Below, one piece after another: positions 56,952 through 64,000 of a stretch of 64,000 nucleotides of DNA. The position numbers and the translations under genes were made by a program. Position 1 is the first letter of the stretch. Each line of letters opens with the position of its first letter. The DNA comes from Alopecurus myosuroides (taxonomy: Eukaryota; Streptophyta; Magnoliopsida; Poales; Poaceae), in assembly GCA_028641055.1 (NCBI GenBank), contig CM054062.1:170383715-170447714 (forward strand). The letters run 5' to 3'. The notes below the pieces were generated by a model. The model ran no database searches and was not told where the DNA came from. It was given only the letters and a program-made list of their open reading frames with translations.

Positions 56952-59900
56952 ATGGCGCTCGAGGCTGTTGTCGATCTGGATTTTGAAGGCCCCGCATCCA
57001 CCCGCGCCAACTGGGAGGGGTCGGACGTGACCGCCAGCGACACCCAATGGTTGGTCAATACTCGCCAGGTAGCATCGGGTGTAATCTGCAGGCCACCCGG
57101 CGACGAGTTGGAGCCGCAACCCCAGCCCGGTGAGTATGTAGTATTCCTTAGCCACTTCAAACGTGGTTTTGGCCTCCCAATATCCAAATTTATGCAACAA
57201 TTTCTTTGCCACTTCGGCTTGCAACCGCACCATCTTCCGGCGAATGCCATTGCAATGCTGCCCACCTTCGTAACTTGCTGCGAAGCCTATCTTGGTGTCT
57301 ACCCCACGGTAGACATCTGGGCCAAATATTTTCGATTCCGCCAACAAGTCCTCCCAAATAAAGCCAATCCGGACGCGCCTAAGGTCTTGACCCAAACCGG
57401 CACGGCCATGATTGTCAGTCGATCTCCCTGCGCTTACCCCCGGGTTCTAGGGCTAGACACATGCCGGAAATGGCAAAGGGGATTCCTCTACGTGAAGAAC
57501 CCCAGTCCGGAAGCAGGCACCGAGCCAGTTGATCTCATCCGGCTTCCTGCCTTTGAAAATATTCGACTGCCATGAAGAACTGGGAATACAATCCAAAGAA
57601 GACCGTGTCGTATGCCAACTACGAGGACAGCCGGTTGAAGCAACTGGTCGAGCTGGGACTCCGGCCTCATGATTTGATTGCCACCTAGGTGAGCTGTCGG
57701 GTTCTCCCTCTCCAACTCCGAGCACACAAGATGTGCTTCATGGGCGGGCCCCGCTACTACACACGCACCACTTCCTTCGAGCTCAGCAAGTAGGAAGTGT
57801 CCATCTGGGCTCGCTCCATCCTCAAGGCCACCCTCTCGGACACTTGGGATTATAGCTTCGCGCCTTACAGCCGAGATCGGCCAGCCACCCGAGTAAGTTT
57901 CCTTCTGTACGTACTTAGTTAATCTTGCTTTCTGTTTCTCATGCTTCACCGAATAGAACTTATCTTAGATTCTCTTGGGTAGACTTAGTCATTTATGCTT
58001 TATAATTCGCATGTTGTGCCGAGTAGGATCTTAATCCAGTTTCTACTGAGAACACTTTTATGCTTTGTGTTTGCATGTTGTAACGAGTAGAGTCTCAACC
58101 CGGTTTCCCTTGAGTAGACTTAGCTTTTGTATGCATTGTGTTTGCATCTATAGGTAATTCCTCGCCAGAAAGAGGAAGACAAGGCGGTCTTTGAGCGGAA
58201 CTGACAGCCGGACCGGACTGAGGACTATGAAGAGCAGTTTGATGTCCAGGACACACTCTGCGTCCCGCTCATCACTGCCCCAGGCCAAGACGGTAAGTCC
58301 CGAGTCCCAACGTCAATCCGGGACTGGTCCGAGGATGATGAAGGTGACCGAGACCACCATTGCATGTTCTCTGATACTTTCCGGATTCTTCTCGGTCTTA
58401 TTGTTGTATTTTCTTCTTTTGTTTCCAGACGCCAAGGACGAGGAGCCGATCGATGCGGAGCCCGTGTCCATCGTTTCCCCCTCCGGATTGAGGAAGCAAC
58501 CCGACAGTGGTGCCACTGAGCCCCCCCGCTACCAAAAGGCAGAAGAGGGCCGTGAAGCGCAACAAGTCCACCTCTATCCGCAACAAGAGGCCACATCGAC
58601 CGACCGAAGATGCGTAAGCTTTTCCCGAGATGCTCTATACATCGTGTTTTCTTGCCTTTTCTGCCTTTTTCCAATCCGGATGCTTTGTGTTTGCATTTTT
58701 CTTATTCCTCCGCTTCTTCCTTCTTTCCTATAGCGACGCACTCGACGCTGATGCCCCTGAGGCACCCCAAGGTCGAGTACCCCTCGAGAGGTTGTGGACC
58801 TCAACCCTGATGACGCAGAGACCTATGACGAGGACACGGCCGCGATGCTCCTCCAGACCGAGAAGGCCAGGACCTCGGCGCTGACAACACCGGCGCCGAG
58901 ATGGAGACTGAAAGGGCTTCAGAGCAGCCGGAGTCCACCCCCGACCAGAACCTGAACAACAGCCACCACAGCCAAGCACCGAACAACAGCAGCCACCACC
59001 AGAAGGGCAACACCAGCAACAAGATGTAGAGCACGCCGAGCAGCAGTAGGCTGAGTAGCAGCCCGAGCAACAGTCACCACCTGCACCGCAGCAAGTTCTT
59101 CCAGCAACAGCAGGAGCCACGCCGCCAACTCCATCGAGAAAACCCACTCCCCTGGAGGCTGCGACCACAGCCGAGACGACCACTGCCAAGACAACCAAGG
59201 CCAAGACGACCACGAGCACAACTCCTACGGCCACGCGTCGGGCTCTAGCAGCAGCAGCAACGCCAAGACCCTCACCTCCGAGCAGAGACCTACCGCCCAC
59301 AAGGAGCGTTCTTGCCCCACGCACCCGGCAGAAAGTGCAGCAACAGATTCAGTTTGCGCCCTCGCAAACATTGGCTGCAGGTGCAGGAAGCAGTGGAACA
59401 TCTGAAGTCACTGTGAGGGTTCCCGTTCACTGGCAAGAGCTGCAGGAGGAGCATAAGAGATGGCATCAGCAGCAGCGGGAACCACAGCAGCAACTGCAGA
59501 AGAAGAAGAAGACCGGCACAGCCGGATCCAAGACCAAGGCCGGGACTCTAACCATTAGGTCGGATACACAGCTGATAGAGCTCGCTGCCGAGATGCGCGA
59601 AGACATAGATGCTACGCTGGACCGGATAGGTTATATTTATGCAGAGTACAACGTCAAGAAACTGGGAAATCTGGATAACTACCGGCAAGCCTGGAACAAT
59701 GCCAATGTCGGCCCCATCTCTATGGCTGTTGTTGCTTCCAGCAGCACTCTGGCGCACAAGATGTATTGCTTGCGCACTGCTGCTGAAGACGCCGAGAACA
59801 CCTCACGAGTAAGTACTTTCTCTCTAATCCGGCTTTTCCGAGTTGCCAACTTTTCTATCCATATTTCATACACCATCCAGTCACCGAGATTTGGGCCGAG

Positions 59901-61793
59901 TAGGCAATACTCGACCGAGTTGAAGTCTAATCGGGTCGAATCTTACCACTAAACTTGTATCTGTTTCTCTTCAGGAATGCACTAAAACTCGCACCAGGAT
60001 CTTTCGCAAGATCCTCTCGTCACCGGAAATTCAAGGAGCAGAACCGGGAGCTGCAGGAGGAGCGTGGCCAAAGAGGTAACTTTCATTCTTGCCGAGTTAC
60101 TGCATATGCTTTCTCGACATCAGTTTTCTAACCCGGTTTATGTTTCCCAACTCGCAGCTATTCTGGAGAAACAGCTCACGGATGCCATTACCAAGATCTC
60201 CTCCTTAGAGAGTAAGTGTAACATTTTCTGTTTGTGCGTTTTGTGTGTACGCCAGTTTCTTTCTATCTGGTTAACCTTGCTTTCTCTGCAGGTGATCACC
60301 AGGCCTTCGCCGAGAAGCACCAAGACTGTACTGTGCTGGCCGAGTCAGCACAGAGCAAAATCTTGGCTCTGGAGAGTAAGTTGCATCTACCTTTCTTTTA
60401 TCCGGTTTTCATATTTTCATTGTGTTGCTGACCGGACTGCCTCCTTCCAAAGGAACGCCAACTATTCCTTGATCAACACCAAGGGTGTGTTACTCCAACC
60501 GAGGTGCAGCAGCAAGTGCAGGCAGATCTTGCCACCGAGAAGGATCAGGTGCTCAAAGTGAAGCGTGAGCTGGCTGAAGCAATCAAGATGGCGCTGCAGG
60601 CCGGAACCGAAAAGACCGAGGCACTGAGCCAGACTGTTGTCGAGAAGCTTGAGCTAGAGAGGTAAATTGAGTCCCTCAAGTCACGGAATGCCGCGCTCGA
60701 CGGCATGCTGGTCAACTCCCGCGGTCTGCTGGACAAGCAGCACGCCCTTGCTAAAGGATGGACCAGCCGGCTTAAAGAGCTTGTCATGGAACTGCGCTAT
60801 AAGTTATTGCCCTTCACTAAATTATTCTATCCGGTTTCTTCTACCCAGTCTGTCTTCTATTCGGTCTCTTCTTTGTTCTACCCAGTATCTCCTCTCTCAG
60901 GGACATTCCCGGACTTCAACTTGGGCGCTGACAGAGCTGTGGATAGGGCCCGGGAACTGAGGAAGGAGCTTGGCCATGATGTTGCTGAATCGGTCACAAT
61001 TGATGACCAGATTGAAAGCATCAAGACCTGGGTTACATCCCTTAAGGGCCTGGGTACCTCCATTGTGTCCACCGCCGTGCGCCTGCACAAGGTCTTCTGG
61101 TCGGATACCGAGCCCCCGAACTCGGTTGAAAAGCTGGCCTCCAACCTGGATTACATCAAGGTCGAACTAAAGAAGTGGCGCGCCTCAGCAGCCCGAGCTG
61201 GCGCAGATGAAGCTCTACACTTTGTATTGTCTTGGTACGATAACCTCGACCTCAACAAGCTCAAGAATCTCTAGAATGACTCCAAGTGGACCAATCAGGA
61301 GGAGTTTATCCAGCGCTGCCAGGAGACGGCTTACCGGCTAGCCTCCTATGTCGATACATAGGCGTATATCGATGGCCCCACGGAGTCGGATACTAACATC
61401 GAGAGCGATGATGATGATGGTGAAGACGGTGACGAGGGCGATGCAGGCGACGAGGAAGCCGAGACGGACGAGGCCGGGATGGAAGAAAACAAGCCGGGCG
61501 ACGACCAAGCACAGTCTGAGCCAAAAGATGGCTCCGAGGAGGTGGACGAGGAGATCCAAGCCAAGCAGCAGCTGACTGCTTCTTCCGAAGTCGTCACCAC
61601 CGAGATGGTCATTTCCACGCCTGCTCCCGAGCTCAGCGCATCGGAGGCCACTGCTGAGAACGCCGCATCCGGGCACCCTACACCAACTGCCGGCTCCGCG
61701 AATCCTGCATCAACTCCCGCCTCCGAGCCCGCCACCGAGTCCTCCGACCCGGCAGGTGCCGAAGCAACCACCACTCCATCGACTGCAGCTTAA
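56952..61793 (+). pseudogene. Antisense multi-intron gene of Tat-C (PF04195-like N-terminus, coiled coil, acidic tail)
   Basis: Start at 56952 (MALEAVVDLDFEGPASTRAN). The first exon holds a domain like that of Tat-A's antisense gene: YVVFLSHFKRGFGLPISKFM, FGLQPHHLPANAIAML, CEAYLGVYPTVDIWAKYF, followed after a frameshift near 57570 by KQLVELGLRPHDLI and LQLRAHKMCFMGGP. Then a Gln/Thr/Ala-rich middle, a long coiled coil (60000-60790), a conserved C-terminal segment (SVEKLASNLDYIKVELKKWR, DEALHFVLSWYDN) and a Glu/Asp-rich tail ending at 61793. GT-AG introns fit at 57893-58153, 58293-58428, 58614-58733, 59809-59974, 60076-60157, 60212-60291, 60376-60452 and about 60804-60900. At least five in-frame stops (for example near 57686, 57791, 60662, 61272, 61359) show decay. 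Convergent with pol on the other strand. Molecular function unknown. Confidence 0.78.
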
Positions 61794-62420
61794 ATTCTTG
61801 CTCTGCTTAGTCTCAAACTTTTATCAGATCCCCGGTATGCCGGGTGCAAATGTATCCAACAATTATTGTTTCGCGTGTGCTACTCAGTTTTAGTTAAGTT
61901 CTTAGCAAGAATGACTTAATGCTGGATTGCGCTAATTCCGAGTCCCCGAGTTGATTTTCTTATCCACCCGGCTCTTTTGTCTTTGCTCTTACTTGCCATT
62001 TGTGGCTTGTTGGTAGTCGAGTCACAAGATTTCAAAAACCAAGTTTCTAATACTTAACAACTTTGAGATTTGAAATTAACACTGCCCAATACTTAGCCGA
62101 AAAAACGGAAGAAAAAAGCACTCAACTCGGTTGATAAACCCTTTCTTTCCTTAGTAGTTTTTTGTGTGTTCATTCACCTTTGGCTTGTTCTCTTGCTCGC
62201 CATGAAGCCGGGTTGCGGACAATAGAAGAGTCGAATAGTTGGCCCTTAGGTTTAAACACATTACTAGACTTACATATGAAATTCCGAGTTGATTAACCGA
62301 GTAGACAAAGTAAGAAGGTAAATAACACAAGGCGGGTTTTGGCACAGGCAGTCCCCGAGTTTGAACTCGGAGTGCCGACTTGGAATTCAACTCGGTTAAG
62401 GAGATACATACAATGATTTT
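61794..62420. other. Spacer between the converging antisense gene and Tat-C pol
   Basis: AT-richer than its neighbours. Should hold the 3' ends of both transcripts. Repeated ACTCGG/CCGAGT motifs are seen. No gene. Confidence 0.55.
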
Positions 62421-64000
62421 TCAGGAATGAAAATGACGGAGTAGATCTATATTCCAGGGGCGCTTGGATTCCTCTCCGGATTTATCCGCCCTGTTCTTTT
62501 GTGGTGCATGTGCATCAATGAGGTAGTACGCATCATTGTGTAGAGCCTTGCTCACAATGAAAGGCCCTTCCCATGGAGGGGAAAGTTTGTGCATCCCGGC
62601 GGTGCGTTGCACAAGTCTAAGCACCATATCTCCTTCTTGGAAAAACCTTGGGTTTACTTTCCGCCTATGATAGCGTCTCAGATTCTGTTGATATACAGCT
62701 GATCATGATAGAGTTAATTCTCTTGCTTCCTCGCGCAAATCAACATCATCTTCTCGGGCTTCTCTTGCCTCTGGCTCAGTATAGAGGGTCACTCTTGGTG
62801 AGTCATGCTCAAGGTCAGTGGCCAACACGGCCTCTGCTCCATATACCAGGAAGAATGGTATGTAGTTGATCGGTTAGGGGTAATCCTTAGACTCCACAAC
62901 ACCGCCGGCAACTCGTCTAGCCAACAGCCAGGTGTTTTCAGTAATGGCTCAATTAGCCTTGGCTTTATTCCGGATAGGACCATGCCATTTGCTCTTTCAA
63001 CTTGTCCATTTGAAGCTGGATGGGCGACTGATGTAATGTCTAGTCGGATCCACTTCTCCTTACAGAACCAAGCAAAGGCTCCCTCAGCAAAGTTTGTCCA
63101 TTATCCGAGATGATCCCATGCGGGTAGCCATATCTCAGGATAATATCCTTCAAGAAGCTCACATCTGTGTTTCCATCACACTTCCGGATTGGCTTCACCT
63201 CAATCCACTTGGTAAAATATCAACCATGACCAGGATATGAGTCATGTTTCCCCGAGCTGGCTTGAAAGGACCCACCATGTCCAAACACCAGATAGCAAAT
63301 GGCCAGGTGATGGGGATTGTCTTCAACTTGGAAGTTGGCATATGAATCTTGCTTGCATATCGCTGGCACCCATTACACTTGCTCACTAGGTCTTCTGCTT
63401 GTTGCATGGCAGTGAGCCAAAAGAATCCATGTCAGAAAGCCTTCTTGACTAGGGCCCGGGATGAGGCATGGTGCCCACATTCCCCTTGGTGTATTTCTCT
63501 GAGAATTTCTTCTCCCTCTTCTGGCTCAACACAACGTTGGAGCACGCCAGTGGCACTTCTCTTGTGTAGCTCTTTATTGATGATGGTGTAGCCCTTGGAT
63601 CTTCTCTGTATCTGCCTGGCTGTGACCTCGTCACACGGCAAAGTACCATCCATTAGAAAGGATAATATAGGCAGAGCCCAACTCAGTGTCACCCGAGTAG
63701 GAAACACTGGTTCATCCACCTCCATTGGATCAACTGTCATGACTTGCTCCGGGTTGGAGACGAGTCCCCGAGTCCCTGAGTACTGAGAAATGATCCCCGA
63801 GATGAATGCGACAGTCCCCAGGTTTACTGAGGCAGTCCCCGGGTTGGATGGAGCAGTCCCCGGGTTAGATGGAGCAGTCCCCGGGTTTTCCTTTGCGATC
63901 CCCTCATCAATCTCCATGGGAACAGCTTCTGAGTCTGGCAGGACCGGGGTGAATATGGACCCAGAGTTGGGTGAGGGCTTGATAGATGGTTTCCTCAAGT
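62421..64000 (-). pseudogene. Tat-C pol, integrase and preceding spacer, runs off the right edge
   Basis: Read on the - strand from the right edge: a spacer with a 7-residue repeat (GTAPSNP) at about 63900-63800; a zinc-binding region at 63600-63380 (REIHQGECGHHASSRALVKK, then SKCNGCQRYA); integrase core start (WCLDMVGPFKPARGNMTHIL); a frameshift near 63215; YPHGIISDN near 63115; PAVLWSLRITPNRSTTYHSS at 62910; and the C-terminal WEGPFIVSKALHNDAYYLID ending at 62421. No chromodomain follows. Several frameshifts make it inactive. RT and RNase H should lie beyond 64000. Confidence 0.85.
63800..63895 (-). repeat. 21-bp tandem repeat inside Tat-C pol
   Basis: CAGTCCCCGGGTTRGATGGAG is repeated in tandem, with a more diverged copy to the left, coding PGTAPSN units in the pol phase. 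Confidence 0.8.

Noticed and set aside
1..64000. CRISPR arrays, operons, ribosome-binding sites and other bacterial features
   Set aside because: All evidence indicates a plant nuclear genome; tandem repeats found are protein-coding or LTR-internal and lack spacer structure.

Overview
The window is repeat-dense grass DNA, and I found no intact host gene. The LTR families, the tRNA-Asp and tRNA-iMet primer-binding sites and the depth of nesting fit a large Pooideae genome, most likely Triticeae (wheat, barley, rye or Aegilops). That placement is an inference from repeat style, not from a search. About 90 percent of the sequence can be assigned to LTR retrotransposons. The nesting was worked out from LTR ends (TG...CA) and matching target-site duplications (TSDs).

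Left part (1-40168). The base layer is an old Ty3/gypsy Tat-lineage element on the + strand, called Tat-A here. Its protease, RT, two RNase H domains and integrase run from 2684 to 5764 and resume at 19932-20690. A multi-exon gene on the opposite strand follows (22376-25548), then a polypurine tract and the 3' LTR (26110-26357 and 39903 to about 40168). Tat-A is interrupted by five elements: (1) a Ty1/copia element on the - strand whose 5' LTR is 1245-2683; (2) Athila-1 (+, 5770-19926, TSD CCACA), which carries inside its 5' LTR Athila-2 (-, 7299-14204, TSD TTGTG/CTGTG); (3) a 1.1 kb Mutator-like element (21053-22173); (4) Athila-3 (-, 26363-39897, TSD TCCGG); and (5) inside the 5' LTR of Athila-3, a 6.9 kb non-autonomous LTR element (+, 32755-39623, TSD CCCAG). 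Element 5 has no gag or pol but has a long coding region made of tandem protein repeats.

Middle (40169-55179). A second Tat-type LTR (-, 40476-40939 and 52554-52573) is split by Athila-4 (-, 40940-52548, TSD AGGAT). The 5' LTR of Athila-4 is itself split by a 4.7 kb solo-LTR-like insertion (47587-52272, TSD CCTGG). A Mutator transposase N-terminal fragment and a dispersed-repeat fragment follow.

Right part (55180-64000). A third Tat element (Tat-C) lies on the - strand, with its 3' LTR at about 55180-55974 and degraded integrase and pol at 62421-64000, running off the window. Between them, on the + strand, is an antisense gene (56952-61793) with at least eight GT-AG introns. Tat-A and Tat-C therefore share one layout: pol on one strand, converging tail to tail with an intron-rich antisense gene placed between pol and the 3' LTR.

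The most interesting items are the antisense intron-bearing genes, the repeat-protein LTR element, the orphan reading frame conserved in the two inverted Athila copies, and two unrelated insertions at almost the same position in two Athila LTRs.
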